From NCBI GenBank assembly GCA_030651895.1, contig JAUSBR010000002.1, forward strand, positions 1 through 64,000: a DNA stretch of 64,000 nt, written 5' to 3'. Numbering within the stretch: position 1 is the first letter of the stretch; every line of letters starts with the position of its first letter. The notes beneath the pieces are model-generated. The model was given only the letters and a program-made list of their open reading frames with translations, ran no database searches and was not told the DNA's origin. Of the stretch, positions 49,700-60,682 are shown one piece after another. Source of the DNA: Sideroxyarcus sp. Lineage in GTDB: Bacteria > Pseudomonadota > Gammaproteobacteria > Burkholderiales > Gallionellaceae. The translations under genes were made by a program, and so were the position numbers.

Positions 49700-50158
49700 T
49701 CACTTCGCATCGGCAGTCGAGGTGAAGAACTTGCCAATCAGATCTTCCAGCACCACCGCCGATTGCGTCTTCTTGAATTCGTCCCCGCTCGCCAGCATCA
49801 CGTCATCGCCACCCGGCAGCAGACCAATATACTGTTCGCCGAGCAGACCGGAAGTCAGGATGTTGGCGAAGGTGTCCTTGGGGAACTGGTAGCGCTTGTC
49901 GATGCTCATGGTCACCCTGGCTTCATAACGCTCGGTGTCCAGCACGATGCTGGTCACCCGCCCCACCAGCACGCCGGAGCTGCGCACCGAGGCGGTCGGC
50001 TTCAAACCGCCCACGTTGGTGAAGTGCGCCTGCAGCACGTATGACTCCGATACGTTATAAGTGCTCAAGTTCCCGACCTTCAGCGCCAGCACCACCAGCG
50101 CGCCGAGACCCGCCACCACGAAAGCGCCTACCCACAGATCCAATGTCGTACGTTCCAT
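49700..50158 (-). CDS. mlaD: MCE-domain protein MlaD
   Basis: The 152-residue protein has one N-terminal membrane segment (VGAFVVAGLGALVVLALKVG) and an MCE domain (LQAHFTNVGGLKPTASVRSSGVLVG-type core; GLLGEQYIGLLPG). It forms the hexameric periplasmic ring of the Mla transporter. It lies between mlaC and mlaE on the minus strand. Confidence 0.95.
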   Translation of the reverse strand: MERTTLDLWVGAFVVAGLGALVVLALKVGNLSTYNVSESYVLQAHFTNVGGLKPTASVRSSGVLVGRVTSIVLDTERYEARVTMSIDKRYQFPKDTFANILTSGLLGEQYIGLLPGGDDVMLASGDEFKKTQSAVVLEDLIGKFFTSTADAK

Positions 50159-50162
50159 AACC

Positions 50163-50951
50163 TTAAGCTCCTTGAAACATGAATGCGGTCAAAATGAAAT
50201 CCAGCATCAATATCGCCAGCGACGACTGCACCACGGTGCGCGTCGTCGCACCCGACACGCCTTCCGCCGTGGGCGGCGCGTCGTAACCTTCGAACAGGGC
50301 GATGGCAGTGACTGCCAGACCGAACACGAAACTCTTGATCACGCCGTTCAGCACGTCATGCTGGAAGTCCACCGAGGCCTGCATCTGCGACCAGAACGAA
50401 CCCTCGTCCACGCCGATGATCACCACGCCGACCACATAACCGCCGAACACGCCCATCGCCGAGAACATCGCCGCCAGCAACGGCATGGAGATCACCCCGG
50501 CCCAGAAACGCGGCGCCACGACGCGCGCGATCGGGTTGACCGCCATCATCTCCATCGCGGCGATCTGCTCGGTGGCTTTCATCAGGCCGATCTCGGCGGT
50601 CATCGCCGATCCGGCACGGCTGGCGAACAGCAGTGCCGCCAGCACCGGTCCCAGTTCGCGCACCAGGCTCAGCGCCACCAGCGAACCCAGCGCCGATTCG
50701 GAACCGTAGCGCTTCAGCGTCTCGTATCCCTGCAGACCCAGCACCATGCCGACGAACATGCCCGCCACCAGGATGATGATCAGCGACATCACGCCGCTTG
50801 AGAACATCTCTTTCACGATCAGGCGGAAACGCTTGAAGCTGGGGCCGGAATAGAACAGCGTCATCACGAAGAAACGCGTGGCGTATCCCGTGCGCCATAC
50901 TGCATTGACGGTGCGGTTTCCGATGACTCTCAGACTCTTTACGATAGGCAT
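50163..50951 (-). CDS. mlaE: Mla transporter permease MlaE
   Basis: The 262-residue membrane protein has the permease motif ELGPVLAALLFASRAGSAMT, then GLMKATEQIAAMEMMAVNPI and about five to six membrane helices. It is the inner-membrane channel of the phospholipid ABC transporter. ATG 50951 touches the mlaF stop. Confidence 0.96.
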   Translation of the reverse strand: MPIVKSLRVIGNRTVNAVWRTGYATRFFVMTLFYSGPSFKRFRLIVKEMFSSGVMSLIIILVAGMFVGMVLGLQGYETLKRYGSESALGSLVALSLVRELGPVLAALLFASRAGSAMTAEIGLMKATEQIAAMEMMAVNPIARVVAPRFWAGVISMPLLAAMFSAMGVFGGYVVGVVIIGVDEGSFWSQMQASVDFQHDVLNGVIKSFVFGLAVTAIALFEGYDAPPTAEGVSGATTRTVVQSSLAILMLDFILTAFMFQGA

Positions 50952-51751
50952 CAGGCAGTTACTCCCAGATCTGTACGGTAATCCCCGCCGGGATAGTGGA
51001 ACGGCACCGGACCGTCCATCTCGCCGTGCACGAACTGGCGCACGAACGATTTATCGGATGCCTGGATCTCGTCCGGCGTGCCTTCGGCCACGATTACGCC
51101 GTCGGCGACGAAATAGATGTAATCGACGATCTTCAGCGATTCCTGCACATCATGCGTCACGATCACCGAAGTCGCACCCAGCGCATCGTTCAGCTTGCGG
51201 ATCAACTGCCCCACCACGGTGAGCGAGATCGGATCCAGTCCGGCGAACGGCTCGTCGTACAGAATCAGCATCGGATCGAGTGCCACGGTGCGCGCCAGCG
51301 CCACGCGCCGCGCCATGCCGCCGGACAATTCGGCCGGCATCAGGTCGTGGGTGCCGCGAAGACCAACCGCGTGCAGCTTCATCATCACCAGGTCGTGGAT
51401 GACCTCTTCCGGCAAATCGGTATGTTCGCGCATCTGGAACGCCACGTTGTCGAACACCGACATATCAGTGAACAGCGCGCCGAACTGGAACAGCACGCCC
51501 ATCTTGCGGCGCATGTCGTACAGCCCCTGCTGGTCCAACTCGTGCATGACCTGACCGTCTATCCTGATCTCGCCCCTGGTGGGCTTGAGCGCGCCGCCGA
51601 TCAGGCGGAACAGGGTGGTCTTGCCGCAACCGCTCCCGCCCATGATGGCGATGAGCTTGCCCTTGTGAAAGGACATGTTGATGCCTTTCAGGATGGCACG
51701 ATTGTCGTAGGCGAAATTGACGTCGCGGACTTCTACCAGAGGTGCGGACAC
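50951..51751 (-). CDS. mlaF: Mla transporter ATPase MlaF
   Basis: The 266-residue ABC ATPase has Walker A IMGGSGCGKTTLFR, Q-loop QFGALFTDMSVF, signature ELSGGMARRVALAR, Walker B MLILYDEPFAGLD and H-loop VIVTHD. It powers MlaE. The start is GTG 51751 with a weak ribosome-binding site. It is first in the mlaFEDCB operon, divergent from the response-regulator gene. The 146-bp gap shows no further clear site. Confidence 0.96.
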   Translation of the reverse strand: MSAPLVEVRDVNFAYDNRAILKGINMSFHKGKLIAIMGGSGCGKTTLFRLIGGALKPTRGEIRIDGQVMHELDQQGLYDMRRKMGVLFQFGALFTDMSVFDNVAFQMREHTDLPEEVIHDLVMMKLHAVGLRGTHDLMPAELSGGMARRVALARTVALDPMLILYDEPFAGLDPISLTVVGQLIRKLNDALGATSVIVTHDVQESLKIVDYIYFVADGVIVAEGTPDEIQASDKSFVRQFVHGEMDGPVPFHYPGGDYRTDLGVTA

Positions 51752-51897
51752 TTATGAACCTATCGCAGATGAGAAGAGGGCGCATTCTAAACCACGCCAC
51801 CGTATCTTGGAAATCGCTGATTACTTGAGCTTGGCGCGATTGCGGGCTATCCTGCGGGGCGTTACACATATCTCGTGTCTACTTTCAGGATAACAGC

Positions 51898-53313
<1,416 letters not shown>

Positions 53314-53324
53314 AGGGGGAGCAG

Positions 53325-54827
53325 ATGTATCTGGAGCATTTCGGCCTGACCGAGCCACCGTTCAAGATCACTCCGGTCACCGAATTCTTCTTTTCCGGTG
53401 CCAACCGCGGCGAGATACTCGACGCGCTGGTCTATGCCATCACCGACGGCGAAGGCATCGTCAAGATCAGCGGCGAAGTCGGCAGCGGCAAGACCATGCT
53501 CTGCCGCATGCTGCTGGACCGCCTGCCCTCCAACATCAAGGCCATCTATCTGGCCAACCCCAGCATGTCGCGCGACGAGCTGCTGTATGCCATCGCCGAC
53601 CGGCTCGACCTCGACCTCGAGGGCAAACGCGTCAACATCATCCTGCAGACCCTGCAGAACCATCTCGAAGCGATGTACGAGCGCGGCGAACGCTGCGTGG
53701 TGCTGGTGGACGAGGCGCATGCCATGCCGCTGGAGACGCTGGAAGAACTGCGCCTGCTCTACAACCTGCAGGTCGGCAAGCACAAGCTGATCCAGATCGT
53801 ACTGTTCGGCCAGCCCGAACTGGACGAGAAGTTGGAGCAGACCAACATGCGCCAGTTGAAGGACCGCATCGTTCATCACTTCAACATCCTGCCGATCTCG
53901 CGCAAGGTGATCAACGACTACCTGATGTTCCGCATGCGCGCCGCCGGCTACAAAGGACCGGACGTGTTCTCGCCCGCCGCCGTGCAGCTCATCGGCAAAG
54001 CCTCGCTGGGGCTGATGCGCCGCGTCAACATCCTCGCCGACAAATCGCTGCTCGCCGCCTTCGTCGAGAACACCCACAACATCGAATCGCGCCATGTCCT
54101 GGCCGCCATCCGCGACAGCGAGATGACCAACAAGCGCAACCTGCTCAACCGCAAAGGCGTCGCGATGACCGGTGGCGTCATCCTGTTCGCCGCCTCGCTG
54201 GCCGGCGCAAGCTTGTTCATGGGCCAGGAGAACACCAGCCTACCCGCACCGACGACGATGCAAACCGCCAGTATCGTGCAACCGGCCGTCGCCAGCGAAG
54301 TGGTTGCGACAACCGTTTCGCAAGCGGCCGCCGCCGAGACGCTGGCGACCGCAACCGAGACTCCCGCCGCACCCGCAGCTGCGGCCCCCGCTGCGGTCGA
54401 AAAAGCGCCCATCGTCATCGCGCCCAAGCCGGCTGCAAAACCCGCTGCAACCGCGGCCGCACCGGCACCGGCACCGACAACTTCCGTAGCGCAATTGCCC
54501 ACGATGCTGCAGCAGCGACTGGCGGCAACGCAAGCCATGCTGGACAAACCTGGACGCGGAAACGTCAGTATCCAGCTGTTCTACACCGACGATATCCGCC
54601 CCGAGCGCATGGAGCGTTTCCTCGGCCGGGCTCAAAGATTGGGCATACTTGCCGAGATATACATCGTGTCGATCAAGTTGAACGGCAAAGACGGATATCG
54701 CGTGCTATTCGGCAACTACGCGACCAGCGACCTCGCGCGCGGAGGGATACAGGAATTGCCGCAGCGCTATAAAGATGCATTTGCGCCCACTTTGCACATG
54801 CTAAATGAGACGCAGAACATGCCCTAA
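53325..54827 (+). CDS. mshM: MshM/ExeA-like ATPase with C-terminal SPOR domain
   Basis: The 500-residue protein begins MYLEHFGLTEPPFKITP, the ExeA/MshM start. The AAA ATPase has Walker A SGEVGSGKTMLCRML and Walker B CVVLVDEAHAMP (about residues 1-265). One membrane segment follows (VAMTGGVILFAASLAGASLF, about 282-301), then an Ala/Pro-rich linker of about 110 residues. A SPOR-like domain ends it (about 405-490; VSIQLFYTDDIRPERMERFL, DGYRVLFGNYATSD). It may insert or anchor the pilus secretin through peptidoglycan contact. It starts the MSHA gene run. Confidence 0.88.
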   Translation: MYLEHFGLTEPPFKITPVTEFFFSGANRGEILDALVYAITDGEGIVKISGEVGSGKTMLCRMLLDRLPSNIKAIYLANPSMSRDELLYAIADRLDLDLEGKRVNIILQTLQNHLEAMYERGERCVVLVDEAHAMPLETLEELRLLYNLQVGKHKLIQIVLFGQPELDEKLEQTNMRQLKDRIVHHFNILPISRKVINDYLMFRMRAAGYKGPDVFSPAAVQLIGKASLGLMRRVNILADKSLLAAFVENTHNIESRHVLAAIRDSEMTNKRNLLNRKGVAMTGGVILFAASLAGASLFMGQENTSLPAPTTMQTASIVQPAVASEVVATTVSQAAAAETLATATETPAAPAAAAPAAVEKAPIVIAPKPAAKPAATAAAPAPAPTTSVAQLPTMLQQRLAATQAMLDKPGRGNVSIQLFYTDDIRPERMERFLGRAQRLGILAEIYIVSIKLNGKDGYRVLFGNYATSDLARGGIQELPQRYKDAFAPTLHMLNETQNMP

Positions 54828-54919
54828 GCAGTTGAAGGACAAAGTATATAGATCGAAAGACGTGTTGCCGTAGTCGGGAAATGGTGTTACCTTCCGCGAA
54901 AACAAAGGGAGAAAAGGGA

Positions 54920-56656
54920 ATGAGGTTCACTCACATATTGCTGTGTTCGGCCTGTGTTTCAATGGCCGCTTGCGGCACAAGGCAGATCACACCGTCTGAC
55001 AAGCACATCCAGCAGAGCAGTCTGGAAGCCAGCCAAGCCGCCGGAACCATCCCGCAACCCAGCAAACGCGCTGTCGTTCTCCCGCCTCCCAAACCCGCAG
55101 CCAAAGTAGAGACCTATAGCGTCGTCGTCACCAGTCTGCCTGCCCGCGACATCCTGTTCGCGCTGGCGCGCGATGCAAAAGTGAACATCGACATCCATCC
55201 CGGCATCGACGGCAGCGTCACGCTGAACGCCATCAACCAGACCCTGCCGCAGATTCTGGACCGCATCTCCAAACAGGTGGACATGCGTTACGAACTGGAG
55301 AACGGCAGTCTGGTCGTGATGCCGGACACGCCATTCCTGAGAAGTTACAAGATCGATTATGTGAACATGTCACGCGATTCTGACGGCGGCATCACAAGCA
55401 CCGGCCAAATCGGCAGTGGAGCGGCAAGCGGAAGCTCGTCTGGCAATAACTCCCAGCTTTCCATCAAGAACACCTCCAAGAACCATTTCTGGGAAACACT
55501 GGAAAAGAACGTCAAGGATATCCTGAAGGAAACCGACAAAGAGGTCGTCGTATCCCGCCGCACCTCGACCTCTGAAGAAAAGGTAGCCAACAGCAAGGAC
55601 GCCAAGTCAAACGACGAAGGGAGCAATAGTACCGGGGAAGCAGAGCGCAAAGACAAGAGCGGCGAACAAGACTTCAAGGATTATCAGACACTGCAGGCAG
55701 CATCGGTCATCGCCAGCCCTGAAGCCGGCATCATCACCGTACGCGCCACCGGAAAGCAGCATGCAAAGATCCAGGACTTCATCTCCCAGGTCATGCGCAA
55801 TGCGCGCCGCCAAGTGTTGATCGAGGCGACCATCGCCGAAGTGCGCCTGAACAGCAACTATCAGCAAGGAATCGATTGGTCCAGATTGCGCCTGGGTGCC
55901 AAAGGCTTTGAGATGACACAGTCAGGAACGGCCGGCCTGCCTGCCACCTTGACCGGCAGCATGATGGTTCTGAACTACGCCAATCCCACCTCAAAACTGG
56001 GCAATCTGAGCGCCTCCGTTTCGCTGCTTGAATCGTTCGGCGATGTAAAGGTGCTCTCCAGCCCCAAGATCAGTGTGATGAACAACCAGACCGCGATGCT
56101 TCGCGTGGTGGACAACAAAGTCTATTTCATCGTCAACTCTTCCACCGCGTCATGCTCGCCGGCCCCATGCACCCCCATTGTCACCTACACCACAACGGTC
56201 AATAGCGTGCCAATCGGATTTTCCATGAGTGTGACGCCGCAGATAAACGATAGCGACACTGTTCTTCTCAGCGTGCGCCCGACCATCACCAGACTCCTGA
56301 CACCGGCCCAGGATCCGACACCGGGCTTGGCTATCCCCAACGCGATACCGCAGGTTTCCACTCGCGAGATGGAATCTGTACTGAAGATCGAAAACAACCA
56401 GATCGCCATTCTGGGCGGTCTGATGCAGGACGAGATCAACAATCTGACCGACAGCGTGCCGCTGCTGGGCGATATCCCGATCGCCGGAGTCGCGTTCAAG
56501 AACCGCAACGACACCAAGACCAAGACCGAACTGGTGATCTTCCTGCGCCCGGTGGTCATCAAAGATGCCAGCATGGAAGGTGATTACAGCGCCTACCGCA
56601 GCAACCTGCCGGATGCCAACTTCCTCAAGCCCGAGAACGAGAAGGCAAAGCCATGA
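54920..56656 (+). CDS. mshL: MSHA biogenesis secretin MshL
   Basis: The 578-residue lipoprotein secretin has ATG 54920 after AAAAGGGA and a signal with lipobox (VSMAACGT). N-terminal secretin/STN domains follow (VVVTSLPARDILFALARDAK, LPQILDRISKQVDMRYELE), then a Ser/Gly/Lys-rich insert (about residues 170-240). The secretin pore domain includes VLIEATIAEVRLN, FGDVKVLSSPKISVMNNQTA, IAILGGLMQDEINNL and ELVIFLRPVVIKD. It forms the outer-membrane pore for the MSHA-type pilus. Confidence 0.94.
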   Translation: MRFTHILLCSACVSMAACGTRQITPSDKHIQQSSLEASQAAGTIPQPSKRAVVLPPPKPAAKVETYSVVVTSLPARDILFALARDAKVNIDIHPGIDGSVTLNAINQTLPQILDRISKQVDMRYELENGSLVVMPDTPFLRSYKIDYVNMSRDSDGGITSTGQIGSGAASGSSSGNNSQLSIKNTSKNHFWETLEKNVKDILKETDKEVVVSRRTSTSEEKVANSKDAKSNDEGSNSTGEAERKDKSGEQDFKDYQTLQAASVIASPEAGIITVRATGKQHAKIQDFISQVMRNARRQVLIEATIAEVRLNSNYQQGIDWSRLRLGAKGFEMTQSGTAGLPATLTGSMMVLNYANPTSKLGNLSASVSLLESFGDVKVLSSPKISVMNNQTAMLRVVDNKVYFIVNSSTASCSPAPCTPIVTYTTTVNSVPIGFSMSVTPQINDSDTVLLSVRPTITRLLTPAQDPTPGLAIPNAIPQVSTREMESVLKIENNQIAILGGLMQDEINNLTDSVPLLGDIPIAGVAFKNRNDTKTKTELVIFLRPVVIKDASMEGDYSAYRSNLPDANFLKPENEKAKP

Positions 56657-57756
56657 GTCTGTTACTCGACGCGCTCAAGAAGTCCGGCGACAACCAGCAC
56701 AAAGGCACCGGCTTGAGCGACCTATCACTGGAAGAAGCATCGCCATCGCGTTCCGCCTCAACTTCGGCGGCTTCTCCCACTGCCTCACGCGCCGCCGGCG
56801 AGACGCTGTTCGCCGCAAAGAAGAAAAAAGCCGCCGGCCCGCGCTGGAATCTCGGCTTGGTTCCGACCACCCTTCTGATCTGCTCGGTCCTGGGTGCCGG
56901 CTACGGCTACTACGTCTGGCTGGAACTGCAACCGCCCAGCCAGCCCATGGTCGCGCAGCGCGCAGCGCCGCCTGTGCCGGCGCCTGTTGCTGTTGCCCCA
57001 CTGCCGCCGCTGGTTCCCTTTGTGGCACCGCCTGAAAAAGAAGTTGTTCCGCAACCCGAACAACAACCGGTGATCACCGCGCGCAACGATGATTTCGATA
57101 CGCCGCGCAGCCAGCCGAGAACCGAAAAACCGCGCAGCCGACCAGCCGGAACCGGTGTCGCTTTCCAGCGCAACATCGATGCGGACGGTGTCACTCCCGC
57201 ACTGATTGAAGCATGGCAGGCCTATCAGCGCGGCGACTACGCGACGGCCTCGCAAGGCTACCGCCAGGTACTGGGCAAAGACCCGAACAACCGCGACGCC
57301 CTGCTCGGCATGGCTGCGACCGCACAACAGCAAGGCATGGAAGAAGCCGCCCAGCGCTATTACCGCCAGTTGCTGGTCGTCGATCCGCGCGATCCGGCGG
57401 CGATCGCCGCCTTGTCCACCTATACACCGGCGGACGCGGCGGACAACGAGAGCAAGCTCAAGCAGATGCTGGCAGAACAACCGCGCTCCGGCGCCCTGCA
57501 TTTCGCGCTGGGCAACCTGTATGCGGAACAGTCGAGCTGGGCCGATGCGCAACAGCATTACTTCAACGCCTACACACTGGAGCCGACCAATGCGCAGTTC
57601 GCCTTCAATCTTGCGGTGAGTCTGGATCATCTGGGCCAGCGCAAGATCGCTGCCCAGCATTATCAGCAGGCTTTGCAACTCGATGTTTCCGGCAACTCCG
57701 GTTTCGACCACGCACAAGCACAACAGCGCTTGAATGAACTGACCACCGCTCGCTGA
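56653..57756 (+). CDS. mshN: MSHA biogenesis TPR protein MshN
   Basis: The 367-residue protein starts MSLLLDALKKSGDNQ, typical of MshN. It has a short Ser/Ala-rich cytoplasmic part, one membrane segment (LVPTTLLICSVLGAGYGYYVW, about residues 73-93) and a Pro-rich linker. TPR repeats follow (about 175-360; AWQAYQRGDYATASQGYRQV, LGNLYAEQSSWADAQQHYFN). It overlaps mshL by ATGA. It is a bitopic scaffold of the pilus machine. Confidence 0.88.
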   Translation: MSLLLDALKKSGDNQHKGTGLSDLSLEEASPSRSASTSAASPTASRAAGETLFAAKKKKAAGPRWNLGLVPTTLLICSVLGAGYGYYVWLELQPPSQPMVAQRAAPPVPAPVAVAPLPPLVPFVAPPEKEVVPQPEQQPVITARNDDFDTPRSQPRTEKPRSRPAGTGVAFQRNIDADGVTPALIEAWQAYQRGDYATASQGYRQVLGKDPNNRDALLGMAATAQQQGMEEAAQRYYRQLLVVDPRDPAAIAALSTYTPADAADNESKLKQMLAEQPRSGALHFALGNLYAEQSSWADAQQHYFNAYTLEPTNAQFAFNLAVSLDHLGQRKIAAQHYQQALQLDVSGNSGFDHAQAQQRLNELTTAR

Positions 57757-57763
57757 GGATACG

Positions 57764-59470
57764 ATGGCTGCACCGCAACAACAGAGCCAGCAGCCCATCG
57801 GGCACCTGCTGATAGCCAAGGGAGTGATCAGCGAAGACCAGCTTCGCATCGCCACCCAGGAGCAGAACAAATCCCCGCAACCGCTGGGCCGCCTGCTGGT
57901 GCGTCTCGGCTTCCTGTCCGAAGCGACCATCCGCGACGTGCTGTCCGAGAACCTCGGCCAGGAGAGCGTCGACCTGTCCAACGTCATCGTCGATCCCGCC
58001 GCGATCGTGCTGGTGCCGAAAGAGATCGCCCGCCGCTACATCCTGCTGCCACTCTCCGTCGATACCGCCAACAAGAACCTGACCATCGCGATCGCCGATC
58101 CGGACAACATCATCGCGCTCGACCAGGTGCGCGCGCTGCTGCGCGACGAATACCGTCTGGTCACCCAACTCGCCAGTGAATCGGACATCCTGCGCGCCAT
58201 CGACCAGTACTACGGTTTCGAACTTTCCATCGACGGCATCCTGCACGAGATCGAGCCGGGCGAGATGGAGCACCAGAACCTCCAGCAGGGGGTGAACGAA
58301 TTCAGCCAGCCGGTGGTGCGCCTGATCGACGCGCTGCTGACCGAAGCCGTGCAGCAGGGTGCATCCGACATCCACTTCGAACCGGAGAGCAGTTTCCTGC
58401 GCATCCGCTACCGCGTCGACGGCGTGCTGCGCCAGGTGCGCAGCCTGCACAAGAGCTTCTGGCCCGCCATGGTGGTGCGCCTGAAGGTGATGAGCGGCAT
58501 GAACATCGCCGAGACACGCGCGCCGCAGGACGGTCGCATCTCGCTGCGCCTCTCCGGCCGCCCCATCGACTTTCGCGTTGCCTCGCACCCGACCTCCTAC
58601 GGCGAGAACCTGGTACTGCGTATTCTGGACCGCCAGAAAGGCATCGTGCCGATCAACCAGATCGGCCTGGACGAGACCGCACTCAACACGCTCAAGACCA
58701 TCATCGCCAAACCGGAAGGCATCGTGCTGGTCACCGGACCGACCGGCTCCGGTAAAACGACCACGCTGTATTCGGTTCTGAACCACGTCAACACCGAGTC
58801 GGTGAACATCATGACGTTGGAAGACCCGGTGGAATACCCCATTCCGCTGATCCGCCAGAGCTCGGTGAACGAAGCGGCGAAACTGGACTTCGCCAGCGGT
58901 ATCCGTTCATTGATGCGGCAGGACCCGGACATCATCCTGGTCGGCGAGATCCGCGACCATCCGACCGCCGAGATGGCGTTCCGCGCCGCGATGACCGGTC
59001 ACCAGGTTTACTCCACCCTGCACACCAACTCGGCCATCGGCGCGATCCCGCGCCTGCTCGACATCGGTATCCTGCCCGACATCATGGCCGGCAACATCAT
59101 CGGTGTCGTCGCCCAGCGTCTGGTGCGCGTGTTGTGCCGTCACTGCAAATACCCGTACCACCCCGACCATTCCGAATGCAAGATGCTCGGCGTGCGCCAT
59201 GACGAGAACATCACCATCTACCGCGCCGCCGGCTGCGACGCCTGCCATCACCAGGGCTACACCGGCCGCCAGGCGATCATGGAGATCCTCAAGATGGACA
59301 GCGAGATGGACGACCTGATCGCCCGCCGCGCCAGTATCCGCGACCTTAAGAACATGGCGTTGGAACGCGGCTTCCGTCCGCTGGCACAGGACGGCATCCG
59401 CCGTATCCTGCAGGGCGTCACCTCCATCGCCGAAGTCTCGCGCGTGGTCGACCTCAGCGACAGGATGTAA
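57764..59470 (+). CDS. mshE: MSHA pilus extension ATPase MshE
   Basis: The 568-residue GspE/PilB-type ATPase has an N-terminal MshEN domain (about residues 5-160; GHLLIAKGVISEDQLRIA, GRLLVRLGFLSE). MshEN domains bind c-di-GMP. Then come the linker LLTEAVQQGASDIHFEPES and Walker A VTGPTGSGKTTTLYSVL. The Asp box (EDPVEYPIPLIRQS), Walker B (DPDIILVGEIRD) and a tetra-Cys zinc site (CRHC ... CDAC) follow. It drives pilin polymerisation and is probably c-di-GMP responsive. Confidence 0.95.
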   Translation: MAAPQQQSQQPIGHLLIAKGVISEDQLRIATQEQNKSPQPLGRLLVRLGFLSEATIRDVLSENLGQESVDLSNVIVDPAAIVLVPKEIARRYILLPLSVDTANKNLTIAIADPDNIIALDQVRALLRDEYRLVTQLASESDILRAIDQYYGFELSIDGILHEIEPGEMEHQNLQQGVNEFSQPVVRLIDALLTEAVQQGASDIHFEPESSFLRIRYRVDGVLRQVRSLHKSFWPAMVVRLKVMSGMNIAETRAPQDGRISLRLSGRPIDFRVASHPTSYGENLVLRILDRQKGIVPINQIGLDETALNTLKTIIAKPEGIVLVTGPTGSGKTTTLYSVLNHVNTESVNIMTLEDPVEYPIPLIRQSSVNEAAKLDFASGIRSLMRQDPDIILVGEIRDHPTAEMAFRAAMTGHQVYSTLHTNSAIGAIPRLLDIGILPDIMAGNIIGVVAQRLVRVLCRHCKYPYHPDHSECKMLGVRHDENITIYRAAGCDACHHQGYTGRQAIMEILKMDSEMDDLIARRASIRDLKNMALERGFRPLAQDGIRRILQGVTSIAEVSRVVDLSDRM

Positions 59471-59479
59471 CAGGACCCC

Positions 59480-60682
59480 ATGGCGCTCTATTCCTACAAG
59501 GCGATCGACAGCACCGGCAAATCCGCCAAAGGACTGCAGGATGCCGGCAATCTGATCGACCTTGAACAGCGCCTGAAACGCTCCGGCCTCGATCTCATCA
59601 GCGCCAAGGAAGAAGCTGACTCGCTTTCCTTCGGCAGCAACAAGGTCAAACGCACCGACCTCATCACCTTCTTCTTCAACCTCGAGCAGCTCGTGCGCGC
59701 GGGCGTGCCCCTGCTGGAGTGCCTTGGCGACCTGCGCGACAGCATGGAAGAAGCTTCATTCCGCGAGATCATCGCCAGCCTGGTCGAATCCATCGAGAGC
59801 GGCAAGAAACTCTCGCAGGCGATGGCGGAACACCCCAATGCCTTCGACAAGATCACCGTCAGCCTGACCCGTGCGGGCGAGGACAGCGGACGACTGGTCG
59901 AGGTGTTCGCCCACCTCACCGAATCGCTCAAATGGCAGGACGAGATGGCCTCGCAGACCAAGAGCATGATGATCTACCCGCTGTTCGTCGGCACCGTGGT
60001 ATTGGCCATCACCTTCTTCCTGATGATCTATCTGGTACCGCAGCTGGTCGGCTTCATCAAGGGCATGGGGCAGGAGATCCCGTTCCAGACTCGCATGCTG
60101 CTGGCGACCTCCTCCTTCTTCGTCAATTACTGGTATGTCGTGCTGCTGACCCCGCCGGTCTTGTTCGGCGTCTACAAGGTCGCGCTGATCGGCAATCCGG
60201 GTCTGCAATACCATGTAGACAACCTCAAGCTGCATATCTGGCCCACCGGCCCCATCCTGCGCAAGATCATCCTGGCCCGCTTCGCCAACACCTTCGCCAT
60301 GATGTACAGTTCCGGCATCACCATCCTCGACTGCATCGCCAACTCGCGCGACCTGGTCAACAATCAGGTCCTCGCCAGAAGCCTGCAGAACGTGATGCAC
60401 GAGATCGAGGCGGGCAAGAACCTGACACAGAGCTTCCAGCAGACCGGCATCTTCCCGCCGCTGGTGGTGCGCATGCTGAAAGTGGGCGAAGCCACCGGAC
60501 AACTCGACCAGGCATTGCTCAATGTCAGCTATTTTTACGACCGTGACGTGAAAGAATCGATCAAAAGAGTGCAGGCACTGATCGAGCCGACCATGACCAT
60601 CGTCCTCGGCGCATTGTTGGGCTGGGTGATGCTGTCGGTGCTGTCGCCGATCTACGACCTCATCAGCAAGGTGAAAATCTAA
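59480..60682 (+). CDS. mshG: MSHA pilus inner-membrane platform protein MshG
   Basis: The 400-residue GspF/PilC-family platform protein has two GspF domains (about residues 70-190 and 270-395; FFFNLEQLVRAGVPLLECL; FANTFAMMYSSGITILDCI) and about three membrane helices. It couples MshE to pilus assembly. The MshE gene ends 9 bp upstream and the next gene begins on its stop. Confidence 0.93.
   Translation: MALYSYKAIDSTGKSAKGLQDAGNLIDLEQRLKRSGLDLISAKEEADSLSFGSNKVKRTDLITFFFNLEQLVRAGVPLLECLGDLRDSMEEASFREIIASLVESIESGKKLSQAMAEHPNAFDKITVSLTRAGEDSGRLVEVFAHLTESLKWQDEMASQTKSMMIYPLFVGTVVLAITFFLMIYLVPQLVGFIKGMGQEIPFQTRMLLATSSFFVNYWYVVLLTPPVLFGVYKVALIGNPGLQYHVDNLKLHIWPTGPILRKIILARFANTFAMMYSSGITILDCIANSRDLVNNQVLARSLQNVMHEIEAGKNLTQSFQQTGIFPPLVVRMLKVGEATGQLDQALLNVSYFYDRDVKESIKRVQALIEPTMTIVLGALLGWVMLSVLSPIYDLISKVKI

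Noticed and set aside
51825-51845. Possible sigma-54 promoter (TTGGCGCGATTGCGG) before the response-regulator gene
   Set aside because: The GG-to-GC distance is about 3 nt too short for a -24/-12 element.
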